From Rhodoferax sediminis (lineage in GTDB: Bacteria; Pseudomonadota; Gammaproteobacteria; Burkholderiales; Burkholderiaceae_C): a stretch of DNA of 64,000 nucleotides. The notes below the pieces were generated by a model. It was not told where the DNA came from, did not search any database, and saw nothing but the letters and a program-made list of their open reading frames with translations. Position 1 is the first letter of the stretch, and each line of letters begins with the position of its first letter. Both the position numbers and the translations under genes were made by a program. The DNA lies in contig NZ_CP035503.1 of the NCBI RefSeq assembly GCF_006970865.1, forward strand, positions 1,315,001 to 1,379,000, in the 5' to 3' direction. This document shows positions 36,181 through 44,742 of this stretch, piece by piece.

Positions 36181-37080
36181 ATGTTGCACAGAGACCTGGA
36201 AACCGACTTTGACTCGCTGCGACCCGGCCGCTCCACCGAGGCCGGCGCCAGCCGCCGCACTACCCTGAAGGCCGCGCTGGGCGTGGGTTATTCGGCCCTG
36301 GCGCTGCCTTTGAATGCACAGATGGCCATCAAAACCTCCTCCGAGGGCTTGAGCGTGGGCGAGATCACGTACAAGGTCAACGGCTTCAAGGTGCCGGCCT
36401 ACCGGGCTGCGCCCGCGAACCAGACGAATTTGCCTGTGGTGCTGGTGATCCATGAGATTTTTGGCGTGCACGAGTACATCGCCGACGTGGCGCGCCGCCT
36501 TGCCAGGGCCGGTTACCTGGCCATCGCGCCCGAACTGTTTGCGCGCCAGAGCGACGACCCGGAGTCCTACGGCGAAATGGCCAGGCTGATGTCGGAAGTT
36601 GTCGCCAAAGTGCCCGATGCACAGGTCATGGCCGACCTCGATGGTGCCGTCAAGTGGGCCGGCGCCCACGGCGGCGACACGTCGCGCGTCGGCGTCACCG
36701 GCTTTTTCTGGGGCGGACGCGAGGCCTGGCTGTACGCCGCGCATGGCAACGCGCGCGCCGTCGTGGCCTGGTACGGCCGCCTGGTCGGTACGCCGAGCAG
36801 GCTCATGCCCACCAACCCAATCGACATCGCCACCAGCCTGCACGCTCCGGTGCTCGGCCTGTATGGCGCGCAGGACGCCGGCATCCCCCTTGACACGCTT
36901 GATAAGATGAAGACAGCCTTGGCCGCGGGCAATGCCGCATCCAGGGCCTCGCAGTTCGTGGTCTATCCCGAAGCATCGCACGCCTTCCATGCCGACTACC
37001 GCGCCAGCTACCGCAAAGAGGCGGCCGAAGATGGCTGGGCGCGCTGCCTGGCCTGGTTCAAGGCGAACGGCGTGGCGTGA
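36181..37080 (+). CDS. Dienelactone-hydrolase-family protein with the nucleophile Cys replaced by Phe
   Basis: 299 aa. A twin-arginine-like signal (SRRTTLKAALGVGYSALALP, 24-43) suggests export. The fold is clear: VVLVIHEIFGVHEYIADVARR, then VGVTGFFWGGREAW (170-183), GAQDAGIP (D232) and SHAFHADYR (H267). In dienelactone hydrolases the elbow is GFCWGG, with Cys as nucleophile. Here the residue is Phe176 (codon TTC), so the usual Cys-His-Asp triad is broken although Asp and His remain. The gene is divergent from the patatin-like gene, with 121 bp between starts. Confidence 0.88.
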   Translation: MLHRDLETDFDSLRPGRSTEAGASRRTTLKAALGVGYSALALPLNAQMAIKTSSEGLSVGEITYKVNGFKVPAYRAAPANQTNLPVVLVIHEIFGVHEYIADVARRLARAGYLAIAPELFARQSDDPESYGEMARLMSEVVAKVPDAQVMADLDGAVKWAGAHGGDTSRVGVTGFFWGGREAWLYAAHGNARAVVAWYGRLVGTPSRLMPTNPIDIATSLHAPVLGLYGAQDAGIPLDTLDKMKTALAAGNAASRASQFVVYPEASHAFHADYRASYRKEAAEDGWARCLAWFKANGVA

Positions 37081-37156
37081 TGCCGGCCGCCCGGTGCGGC
37101 GGCTTTTCCATTAACCTTTCAGGTGCCTGGCCCTTGATGGTCGGGCGCATATAGCT

Positions 37157-37939
37157 ATGACTTTGATAGCAATCTTGGCCGGCACGCTGATGGCCGGTGT
37201 CGGCAGCGTCTGGCTCGCGGCCATGCTGAGCTTTCGCGCGCTGGCGCGCTACACCCAGCACATGCTCAGCCTGGCCGCCGGCGCGCTCCTGGCCACCGCC
37301 TATATGCATCTGCTGCCCGAGGCGTTCGAGAGCCAGGTCAGCCCCCAGCATCTGTTCATGGCATTGCTCACCGGCCTGGTGTTCTTCTTTTTGCTGGACA
37401 AGGCCGAACTCTGGCACCACGGGCACGAACATCACCACGACGACGGCGGTCACGCGGGCCATGACCACGCACCCCACCACCTTCCACCGCGCACCGGCAG
37501 CTGGGCCGTGCTCACGGGCGACAGCGTGCACTGCTTTGGCGACGGCGTGCTGATCGCCTCGGCTTTCTCGGCCGACCTGCGCCTGGGTGCGCTCACCGCG
37601 CTGGCCGTGCTGGTGCATGAAGTGCCGCACCACATGGGCGACCTCATGGTGCTGCGCCAGAGCACCAGCACCCGTCGCCTGGCGTTCATCAAGGTCTCGC
37701 TCGCCGGCGCGGCCACCGCCATCGGCGGGCTGCTCGGCTTCTGGCTGGTCGTGCAGCTGCATGACTTCCTGCCGTACTTCCTGGTGGTGGCTGCCAGCAG
37801 TTTCATTTACGTGGCGCTGGCCGACCTGATTCCCCAGCTGCAAATACGCCAGAGCGCCGGGCGCACTGCCGCCCAGATTGCCTGGCTGCTGCTGGGCATT
37901 GCGCTGGTCACGGCGGCGAGCCACATGGCGCATGGGTAG
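37157..37939 (+). CDS. ZIP-family metal transporter
   Basis: 260 aa. About eight membrane helices are separated in the middle by a His-rich loop (HHGHEHHHDDGGHAGHDH, about 94-111) that should bind zinc or another divalent metal. The metal-site helices show VHCFGDGVLIASAF and LVHEVPHHMGD (H-x-x-P-H), the ZIP hallmark. It carries metal into the cytoplasm. The exact metal (Zn, Fe, Mn) is not shown. There is no regulator nearby. Confidence 0.92.
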   Translation: MTLIAILAGTLMAGVGSVWLAAMLSFRALARYTQHMLSLAAGALLATAYMHLLPEAFESQVSPQHLFMALLTGLVFFFLLDKAELWHHGHEHHHDDGGHAGHDHAPHHLPPRTGSWAVLTGDSVHCFGDGVLIASAFSADLRLGALTALAVLVHEVPHHMGDLMVLRQSTSTRRLAFIKVSLAGAATAIGGLLGFWLVVQLHDFLPYFLVVAASSFIYVALADLIPQLQIRQSAGRTAAQIAWLLLGIALVTAASHMAHG

Positions 37940-38201
37940 CGGGGACAAGTACCTGCCATCGGCCAGAATTCAGGATCAAACCTGCTGCTATCCCATACAG
38001 GACATGAGCAGTCAGCTATCGAAACTGGAGTACAGGAGGTACTCGACATGCCCGCCAGGTTTCAGGCCGGTGCACCACCCTCCCGCATCACCGACCCGAT
38101 CAGATGACGCGGTTGTGGTGGCCGGAATGTAAATCTGCGGTGAAGGTGCGGCACCTGCTGGCGCTGGCCGATGAATTTCGGCATGTGCCCATAATCAAGC
38201 C
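37940..38201. other. Intergenic stretch without a gene
   Basis: 262 bp between the ZIP and siderophore-interacting genes. No ORF with recognisable motifs, no clear terminator or RNA was seen. The base composition is slightly lower in GC than the flanking genes. Confidence 0.4.
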
Positions 38202-39026
38202 ATGAATACACCACAACCTGCTCCTGCTCGTTCGACCGACGCCCGGCCGCCGCGCCCGCGTCCCACGCCGCGCCGCATCGAGGTCCAGCGCATCCAGCCG
38301 CTCAGTCCCCACATGGCGCGCATCACGTTTGGCGGTCCCGATCTGGCGGGCTTTGAATGGCGCGGTCCGGCGGGGCACCTCAAGCTGACGGTTCCCGACG
38401 AAGGCCAGCACGAGGCGCCGATGCCGCAGGACGACGGCCCGCGCTCGGGCCTGATGCGCACCTATACGCCGCGCAGTTTCGATGCGACCGCGATGCTGCT
38501 GGACGTGGACTTTGTGTTGCATGCCTACGGGCCGGCCGGCCGCTGGGCCTCGCGCGCGCAGGTGGGCGACCGCCTGGTGCTGATGGGCCCGGCGCCGGGC
38601 TACAAGATCGACTTGGAGGCCGACTGGTTTGTGCTGGCCGGCGACGACACTGCGCTGCCGGCGATCGAGACGATCCTGGCGGAGCTGCCCGCGCGGGCCA
38701 GGGCGCTGGTGTTTGTGGAAGTGGCGGGTAGCGCCGAGGCGCGCGAGTTGCACAGCCCCGCCGGTGTGGACGTGCATTGGCTGGTGCGCCATGCCGACCC
38801 GGCCGCGGCGGGCCGGGCGCTGGAGGCCGCGCTGCGCGCGCTGCCGGCCTTGCCGCCCGGCCCGGGCCGGATCTATGTGGGCTGCGAATCGACGGCCATG
38901 CGCCGCATTCGCGATTTCTGGGTCAAGGAGTGCGGCGTGGAGGCCCGCAGCGTGGTGGCGCGCGGGTACTGGAAGCTGGGCAACCCCAATAACCCGGACC
39001 GCGATTTTGCCGACGAACCGGCGTAA
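38202..39026 (+). CDS. Siderophore-interacting protein / FAD-linked ferric reductase
   Basis: 274 aa. The N-terminal FAD-binding barrel has HMARITFGGPDLAGF and MRTYTPRSFD (the RxYTxR FAD motif), with DFVLHAYGPAGRWASRAQVGD (G-P-x-x-x-W). The SIP C-terminal domain has GDDTALPAIETILAELP and WLVRHADP, ending VVARGYWKLGNPN. The family reduces ferric siderophores in the cytoplasm using NAD(P)H. No siderophore receptor or transporter gene is in the window. Confidence 0.9.
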   Translation: MNTPQPAPARSTDARPPRPRPTPRRIEVQRIQPLSPHMARITFGGPDLAGFEWRGPAGHLKLTVPDEGQHEAPMPQDDGPRSGLMRTYTPRSFDATAMLLDVDFVLHAYGPAGRWASRAQVGDRLVLMGPAPGYKIDLEADWFVLAGDDTALPAIETILAELPARARALVFVEVAGSAEARELHSPAGVDVHWLVRHADPAAAGRALEAALRALPALPPGPGRIYVGCESTAMRRIRDFWVKECGVEARSVVARGYWKLGNPNNPDRDFADEPA

Positions 39027-39053
39027 GCCTTCACACCCTGCAAGGAGCCCACC

Positions 39054-39671
39054 ATGCATGCAGCCAAATCCCAACTGCTCAGGGTCGAACTGCGGGCGTT
39101 GCGCCCCACCCAGATGACTGTAGGTTATGAAGAGGTGCAGACCAAGAAAGCGGCCTGGCAGCACATGGAGCACAACGAGCGCGAGTCGTTTCTGGCCGAA
39201 CACTGGTTTCCCGGCGTGCGCGGGCCCAAGGGGAACTTCTACATCGTTGACCACCACCATCTCGGCATGGCGTTGATCGAAGAGGGCATTCAGACCGGCC
39301 GGTTGATGCTGCTCAACGATTTTTCCGCCCTGGCGCTCAACGAATTCTGGGTTGTGATGGCGCACAACCAGTGGGCGCATCCGTATGACGGACGCGGCAA
39401 GCGTTGCGATCTCGATGCCATTCCCAAAAAGATCATGCAGCTCAAGGACGATCCCTATCGAAGCCTGGAGGGCCAGGCGCGCCGGATGGGCGCCAGCACG
39501 AAAGACAGAACCCCGTTCTCAGAGTTTTTGTGGGCTGATTTTTTTCGCCACCGCATTGCCCTCAAACTGCTGCGAAACCAGCCTGAGCTGGCCTTGCAAA
39601 AGGCCCTGGAGCTGGCCCACAGCCCGGTTGCATCGCATCTGCCCGGCTGGAGCGGCGAGCATGGCGGGTGA
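39054..39671 (+). CDS. ParB-like nuclease-domain protein (ParBc_2)
   Basis: 205 aa, RBS AAGGAG. LLRVELRALRPTQMTVGYEE (8-27) and NFYIVDHHHLGMALIEEG are the beginnings of the ParBc_2 domain, which has the ParB/sulfiredoxin fold (DxxHH loop). There is no HTH and no ParA nearby, so this is not a partition protein. Related stand-alone proteins have no established role that I know of. It starts 27 bp after the siderophore-interacting gene on the same strand. Confidence 0.75.
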   Translation: MHAAKSQLLRVELRALRPTQMTVGYEEVQTKKAAWQHMEHNERESFLAEHWFPGVRGPKGNFYIVDHHHLGMALIEEGIQTGRLMLLNDFSALALNEFWVVMAHNQWAHPYDGRGKRCDLDAIPKKIMQLKDDPYRSLEGQARRMGASTKDRTPFSEFLWADFFRHRIALKLLRNQPELALQKALELAHSPVASHLPGWSGEHGG

Positions 39672-39757
39672 TTGCCGGCGCGAAAGGTGCGCGAACCCCT
39701 TCCCGGTGTGTGCAGGCCGGTGTCCCGACCGGGAAGGCAGGGAGCAGCCGCCGGACG

Positions 39758-40645
39758 CTAGCCCTGCGCGCAGGGCAGGCCCGGCGTGTTGCTCCACTCG
39801 CTCCAGCTGCCCGCATACAGTGCCGCGCGGCCCAGGCCGGCGATTTCCATCGCAATGATGTTCGGTACGGCGCTGACGCCGCTGCCGCAGTGGTGCACCA
39901 CGCTGGCCGGGTTGCGGCCGGCCAGCAGGGCTTCGAATTCGGCCTTGAGCTGCGGCGCCGGTTTGAACTTGCCGTCGGCCCCGATGTTCTGGTTGAACGG
40001 CCGGTTCAGCGCGCCGGGGATGTGGCCGGCCACCGGGTCGAGCGGTTCGACCTCGCCGCGAAAGCGCGGCGCGCCGCGCGCATCGATGAGGGTCTGGGTC
40101 GGTCGGCCCAGCTGGTCTGCTACGGTTTTTGTAGCTACCAGCGAAGCTTTGGCGGGGGCCAGCATGAAGTTTGACTGAAAGTGCGAGGGCTCCTCGCCGC
40201 TGGCCGTGGCGCCGCCCGCCGCGATCCAGGCCTGCAGGCCGCCGTCGAGCACGGCCACGCTCTCATGGCCGGCCCACTTGAGCATCCACCACAGGCGCCC
40301 ACAATAGTTCGCGCCCTGGCGGTCGTACACCACGGCCTGCATGTCGTTGGCAAAGCCCACGCTGCTCAGCCAGATGGCAAATTTTTCGCGCGAGGGCAGC
40401 GGGTGGCGCCCGCCCGAGGCCGCATCGGGTGGCACCTGGAATTTGCCGCTCGCATCGGGCAGGCCATGGGCGCTCAGCGCCGTGTCCAGGTGAGCGTAGA
40501 CCGCGCCGGGAATGTGCGCCTCGCGGTATTGCTGCTCGCCGGCCGCGGGTTGCATCAGCTCAAAACTGCAGTCAAAGACCATCAGCGGCTGGCCGCTTTG
40601 GCTCAAGGCTTGCAGTTGTTCGACAGAGATCAGGGTGGTGTACAT
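39758..40645 (-). CDS. sseA: 3-mercaptopyruvate/thiosulfate sulfurtransferase
   Basis: 295 aa from the ATG at 40645. It has two rhodanese domains: the inactive first (REAHIPGAVYAHLD, VVYDRQGANYCGRLWWML) and the second with catalytic C253 in HHCGSGVSAV. CGSGV(T/S)A is the 6-residue loop of mercaptopyruvate sulfurtransferases, whereas thiosulfate-type rhodaneses usually have CRKGV. It transfers sulfur to cyanide or thiols in the cytoplasm. It follows the EamA transporter 1 bp later on the minus strand, probably the same operon. Confidence 0.9.
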   Translation of the reverse strand: MYTTLISVEQLQALSQSGQPLMVFDCSFELMQPAAGEQQYREAHIPGAVYAHLDTALSAHGLPDASGKFQVPPDAASGGRHPLPSREKFAIWLSSVGFANDMQAVVYDRQGANYCGRLWWMLKWAGHESVAVLDGGLQAWIAAGGATASGEEPSHFQSNFMLAPAKASLVATKTVADQLGRPTQTLIDARGAPRFRGEVEPLDPVAGHIPGALNRPFNQNIGADGKFKPAPQLKAEFEALLAGRNPASVVHHCGSGVSAVPNIIAMEIAGLGRAALYAGSWSEWSNTPGLPCAQG

Positions 40646-40646
40646 G

Positions 40647-41525
40647 TCAATGTTCCTCGGCGGGGGCGTGGGGGACGGCGTGCTCGCGCAGCACGGTGGC
40701 GGCAATGCCGCTGACCACGATCAGGCCCATGCCCACCCAGCCCATGAGCGGGATGGCATCGCCAAACAGGGTCACGCTGTAGATCGCGGCAAACACAATG
40801 CCCGAGTATTGCAAATTCGCCACCACCAGCGTGGCGCCATGGCTATACGCGCGGGTCATGCACAACTGGCCCAGCGAGGCCAGCACGCCGACCGGGATCA
40901 GCCACAGCGCGGAAGGCCAGACCCAGGGCGAGATGCCGACCGCCATCATGCCGGCCGCGCCCGCCACGACCGAGCCCACGGAAAAGTAGAACACCACGCG
41001 CGTCTCGGGCTCGCCCAGACGCGACAGCGCCATCACCTGCATGTAGGCGAAGGCCGCGCTCATGCCCGAGAGCAGCCCCAGCAGCCCGGCGAAGGCCTGG
41101 TGGTGGTCGAAGGTGGGGCGCAGCATCAGCACCACGCCGACAAAGCCTAGCATCACGGTCAGCACCAGCGGACCCTGCTTCTGCACCCGGCCCAGCAGCA
41201 GTGAGCCGCCGACCAGGAAGGCGGCGATCCAGACGCTGCTCATGTAGTTGAGTGTCATGGCGGTGGCCAGCGGCAGGTGAGCCAGGGCGTAAAACCACGC
41301 GCCCAGCGACATCACGCCGATCAGGCTGCGCCAGGCGTGCATGCCGGGGAAGCGCGTGGCCAGGCTGATGCCACGCGTGCGGGCCAGCGCCCACATGAAG
41401 GCAATGCCGATCAGGCCGCGGTAAAGAATCAGCTCGGCGCTGTTGAAGGTGCTGGAGGCGAACTTGACGCATACCCCCATGCTGGCAAAAAACAGCGACG
41501 CAAGAATCATCCACAGGGCCTGCAT
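40647..41525 (-). CDS. EamA/DMT-family transporter
   Basis: 292 aa from the ATG at 41525. Ten membrane helices occur in two EamA repeats: the first with MILASLFFASMGVCVKFAS and ELILYRGLIGIAFMWAL, the second with LASLGQLCMTRAYSHGATL and VANLQYSGIVFAAIYSV. The family exports or imports small metabolites, and the substrate is unknown. The start overlaps the LeuD-like stop by 1 nt (TGATG), so translation is probably coupled. Confidence 0.88.
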   Translation of the reverse strand: MQALWMILASLFFASMGVCVKFASSTFNSAELILYRGLIGIAFMWALARTRGISLATRFPGMHAWRSLIGVMSLGAWFYALAHLPLATAMTLNYMSSVWIAAFLVGGSLLLGRVQKQGPLVLTVMLGFVGVVLMLRPTFDHHQAFAGLLGLLSGMSAAFAYMQVMALSRLGEPETRVVFYFSVGSVVAGAAGMMAVGISPWVWPSALWLIPVGVLASLGQLCMTRAYSHGATLVVANLQYSGIVFAAIYSVTLFGDAIPLMGWVGMGLIVVSGIAATVLREHAVPHAPAEEH

Positions 41526-42175
41526 CAATTCTCCAGCGTTTTGGCCAGCCAGGGCTGGCGTGTCAGGCGTGCCGCTTCGAAGGCGGCGATGGCCGGGCGC
41601 TGCGTCAGCGTGGCGGCGATCCAGTCGCCATCCTGCGTCAGCAAATGGCGCTCGCGCTGGCTCACGTTGAAGCCGAAGGACCGCGGGCCAGCCTGCACGC
41701 GGCCGGCCATCAGGTCGATGCTGACGTTCAGCACCTGGTGCTGCGCCATGGCAAACAGGGCGTCCACGTCGCCCGCATTCAGGGTGAGGGCGGCAACGCC
41801 GCCCAGCGGGCAGTTTTGCCGGAAGATGTCGCCGAAGCTGGGTGCCATGACGGCCTTGAAGCCATAGTCCCGCAGGGCCCATACCGCATGTTCGCGACTG
41901 GAGCCGCAGCCGAAGTTGCCGCGCGCCAGCAGCACCGTGGCGCCGCGCAGCGCGGGCTGGTTGAGAACGAAATCCGGGTTGCGCCGGCGTTTGGAATGGT
42001 CCTGGCCCAGATCGCCGGGGTCGAGATAGCGCCAGCTGTCGAACAGCACGTCGCCGTAGCCGCTTCTGGCAGTGGAGCGGCCATACTGCTTGGGGAAGAT
42101 GGCGTCGGTATCGACGTTGGCGCGGTCCAGCGGCGCCACGATGCCGCTGTGCCGGCCTTGCAGGAACGATGGCAT
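41525..42175 (-). CDS. leuD: 3-isopropylmalate dehydratase small subunit (LeuD) paralogue
   Basis: 216 aa, a normal LeuD length. ANVDTDAIFPKQY (19-31) and ARGNFGCGSSREHAVWAL (84-101) are the aconitase-family swivel-domain motifs. The reaction needs a LeuC large subunit with an iron-sulfur cluster, but no leuC or leuB is next to it. The neighbours are a transporter and a Rieske oxygenase. It may be a second copy used with LeuC made elsewhere or in another dehydration. Start ATG at 42175, 20 bp after the Rieske stop. Confidence 0.9.
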   Translation of the reverse strand: MPSFLQGRHSGIVAPLDRANVDTDAIFPKQYGRSTARSGYGDVLFDSWRYLDPGDLGQDHSKRRRNPDFVLNQPALRGATVLLARGNFGCGSSREHAVWALRDYGFKAVMAPSFGDIFRQNCPLGGVAALTLNAGDVDALFAMAQHQVLNVSIDLMAGRVQAGPRSFGFNVSQRERHLLTQDGDWIAATLTQRPAIAAFEAARLTRQPWLAKTLEN

Positions 42176-42195
42176 CGGACTCGCCGCGTGTGAGG

Positions 42196-43356
42196 TCAGG
42201 CTTGCCCGGGCGCGCGGTGCATCACGCGCCGGTACCACTCGTGGAAGTGCTGCATGCCGTCTTCCATCGGACTCTGGTAGGGGCCGGCCTCGTTGTCGCC
42301 GCGCTGCATCAACGCCTTGCGGCCGGCGTCCATGCGCAGCGCGATTTCGTCGTCTTCCACGCAGGTTTCCATATAGGCGGCCTGCTGCGCCTCGACAAAT
42401 TCGCGCTCGAACGCGGCGATTTCCTCGGGGTAGAAGAACTCCACCATGTTCATGGTTTTCTGCGGGCCCATCGGGTACAGGGTGGATACCGTGAGCACGT
42501 GCGGGTACCACTCCACCATGATGTGCGGGTAGTACGAGAGCCAGATCGCGCCGTAGCGCGGCGGCTGGCCATTGCGGTAGTTCAGCAATGCCTGCTGCCA
42601 GCGCTCGTACACGGGGCTGCCCGCCTTGCCGAGCCGGTTCGCCACGCCCACGGTCTGCACCGAGTAGGCGTCCTTGAATTCCCAGCGCAGGTCTTCGCAG
42701 CTGACAAACTGGCCCAGACCGGGGTGGAACGGGCCGACGTGGTAGTCCTCCAGGTAGACCTCGATGAAGGTTTTCCAGTTGTAGTTGCATTCGTGCAGTT
42801 CGACGCGGTCCAGCACATGGCCCGAGAAATCGAGCGCGGCGAGCGGGCCCATGTGGGCCAGATCCGCGGCCACGTCCCGGCCGTTGGCCTCGAACAGCAG
42901 GCCATTCCACGCCTGCAGCGGGTAGTCGTTCAGGTTCAGGCAGGGGTCCTGGGCAAAGTGCGGCGCCCCCAGCAGGGTGCCGGCCGGGCTGGCCTGGTCG
43001 GGGCCGCCGCCACTGTAGGTCCAGCGGTGCAGCGGGCATACGATGTTGCCGCCCGAGCTGCCCGGCTGGCTGGTCTGCAGCGAGCCGCGGCCCTTGAGGA
43101 TCAGGGCCTGGCGATGCCGGCAGACGTTGGAGATCAGCGACACCCCCTGCGGCGTGCGCACCAGGGCGCGGCCCTCGCCCTCGGCGGGCAGCGTGTGGTA
43201 ATCCCCCACCTGGGGCACGGCGCACTGATGCCCCACATAGCGGGGCCCGGGCTGAAAAATAGTGCTTTGCTCGCGCTGGTACAGCGCTTCGTCAAAGTAG
43301 CTTGAAACTGGTAGTTGGCTTGCGGCCTGCTGCAGTTGAAGACTTAAATCAGTCAT
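42196..43356 (-). CDS. Rieske non-heme iron oxygenase, alpha subunit
   Basis: 386 aa. The Rieske [2Fe-2S] ligands are C79 and H81 in CRHRQ and C107 and H110 in CPLHRW. The mononuclear iron site has NWKTFIEVYLEDYHVGPFHP, with H206 and H211. The family hydroxylates or demethylates aromatic or quaternary-amine substrates, and the sequence resembles the choline/carnitine-type branch (single-component alpha subunit). The reductase partner is not adjacent and the substrate is not known. It heads the minus-strand run LeuD-EamA-SseA. Confidence 0.88.
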   Translation of the reverse strand: MTDLSLQLQQAASQLPVSSYFDEALYQREQSTIFQPGPRYVGHQCAVPQVGDYHTLPAEGEGRALVRTPQGVSLISNVCRHRQALILKGRGSLQTSQPGSSGGNIVCPLHRWTYSGGGPDQASPAGTLLGAPHFAQDPCLNLNDYPLQAWNGLLFEANGRDVAADLAHMGPLAALDFSGHVLDRVELHECNYNWKTFIEVYLEDYHVGPFHPGLGQFVSCEDLRWEFKDAYSVQTVGVANRLGKAGSPVYERWQQALLNYRNGQPPRYGAIWLSYYPHIMVEWYPHVLTVSTLYPMGPQKTMNMVEFFYPEEIAAFEREFVEAQQAAYMETCVEDDEIALRMDAGRKALMQRGDNEAGPYQSPMEDGMQHFHEWYRRVMHRAPGQA

Positions 43357-43567
43357 GGTGACCTGACCTAGAGACTCCCCCTATGAAGGGGCAGAAGGGT
43401 AGACGCTCAATCCGAAGAGAGAAACGCGGAAAGGGTGGGCCGGCAGCGCCGGAGAAGGGAATCGAAGACCCCAGAAAAGAGTCTTTAATTGTACCCCGCA
43501 GGGGGCGCTGGCGGGGCGTTCCTGTCCCCAACGCCTAAAATCGGGGTTTTCGACCCGTAATAACCCC

Positions 43568-43810
43568 ATGCCCAAGGCCGCTGCCCAGACCAAGACATCC
43601 GCTCCACCCGCCAGCTACGAGGCGGCGCTGGAAGAGCTCGAACAGCTGGTGAGCCAGCTCGAGTCGGGCAAGATGCCGCTGGAGCAGTTGCTCAGCGGCT
43701 ACCAGCGCGGGGCCGAGCTGCTGAAGTTTTGCCGCGACAAGCTGGAGGCGGTCGAAAGCCAGATCAAGGTGCTCGACGACGGCGTGCTCAAGCCATGGAC
43801 ACAAGAGTGA
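43568..43810 (+). CDS. xseB: Exodeoxyribonuclease VII small subunit
   Basis: 80 aa. [20 protein letters not shown] followed by [13 protein letters not shown] and [12 protein letters not shown] is the XseB signature. It binds XseA to form an enzyme that cuts single-stranded DNA from both ends. The gene overlaps ispA by 16 nt, the usual xseB-ispA-dxs order. Confidence 0.94.
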   Translation: MPKAAAQTKTSAPPASYEAALEELEQLVSQLESGKMPLEQLLSGYQRGAELLKFCRDKLEAVESQIKVLDDGVLKPWTQE

Positions 43811-44739
43811 GGCCGCAGGTCGTCGCCCGCAGCGCGCCAGGCTTCGATCTGCGCGCGTGGAGCGGCACGCATCTGGAGAGGGTCGAGCAGGCGCTCTCCA
43901 GCTGGGTTGTGATGGACGCACCTGCCGGACTGGGCGACGCGATGCGCTACGCGGTGCTGGACGGCGGCAAGCGGCTTCGCCCGCTGCTGGTGCTGGCGGC
44001 CTGCGAAGCCGTGAACGGCCATACCGGCGCGGCACTGCGGGCCGCGTGCGCCGCCGAGCTGATCCATGCCTACTCGCTGGTGCACGATGACCTGCCGTGC
44101 ATGGACAACGACGTGCTGCGCCGCGGCAAGCCGACGGTGCACGTCCGGTTTGGCGAGGCCCAGGCCTTGCTGGCCGGCGATGCGCTGCAGGCGCTGGCGT
44201 TTGAATTGCTCACGCCGGACGATGGCACGGTCAGCGCTGCGGTGCAGGCTGCCCTGTGCCGCCTGCTGGCCCGCTCGGCAGGGTACCAGGGCATGGCCGG
44301 CGGCCAGGCGATCGACCTGGCCAGCGTGGGCCTGGCTTTGAGCGAGGCGCAGCTGCGCGAGATGCACCGCCTGAAAACCGGCGCCCTGCTGCAGGGCAGT
44401 GTGTTGATGGGTGCCGCCTGCGGTGTCGTCCCGGTGGCTGCCACAGCGGCGCTGGGCGAGTATGGTGCTGCGATCGGGCTGGCGTTTCAGGTGGTGGATG
44501 ACATCCTGGACGTCACGGCCGACTCGGCCACGCTGGGCAAGACCGCCGGCAAGGACGCGGCGCAGGACAAGCCGACCTATGTGTCGCTGCTCGGGCTGGA
44601 ACGCTCGCGCGCCTATGCCCAGGCGCTCTTGGCGCAGGCCCTCGCCGCGTTGGATGCCAGCGGACTCGACACCAATGGCCAGGCACGGACCCACGCGCTG
44701 CGCGCGCTGGCCGACATGGTCGTGAACAGGGATAAATAA
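43795..44739 (+). CDS. ispA: Farnesyl diphosphate synthase
   Basis: 314 aa from the ATG at 43795 inside the xseB end. It condenses IPP with DMAPP and GPP. First Asp-rich motif [11 protein letters not shown] (97-106), second [13 protein letters not shown], plus [10 protein letters not shown] (57-66). The residues before the first motif (SLVHDD) fit a farnesyl rather than longer-chain enzyme, but chain length is not certain. Next to dxs it makes an isoprenoid operon. Confidence 0.93.
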   Translation: MDTRVRPQVVARSAPGFDLRAWSGTHLERVEQALSSWVVMDAPAGLGDAMRYAVLDGGKRLRPLLVLAACEAVNGHTGAALRAACAAELIHAYSLVHDDLPCMDNDVLRRGKPTVHVRFGEAQALLAGDALQALAFELLTPDDGTVSAAVQAALCRLLARSAGYQGMAGGQAIDLASVGLALSEAQLREMHRLKTGALLQGSVLMGAACGVVPVAATAALGEYGAAIGLAFQVVDDILDVTADSATLGKTAGKDAAQDKPTYVSLLGLERSRAYAQALLAQALAALDASGLDTNGQARTHALRALADMVVNRDK

Positions 44740-44742
44740 ACA

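Noticed and set aside
39054..39671. Chromosome partition role for the ParB-like gene
   Set aside because: It has only the ParBc_2 fold, no helix-turn-helix or ParA partner, so partitioning is not supported.
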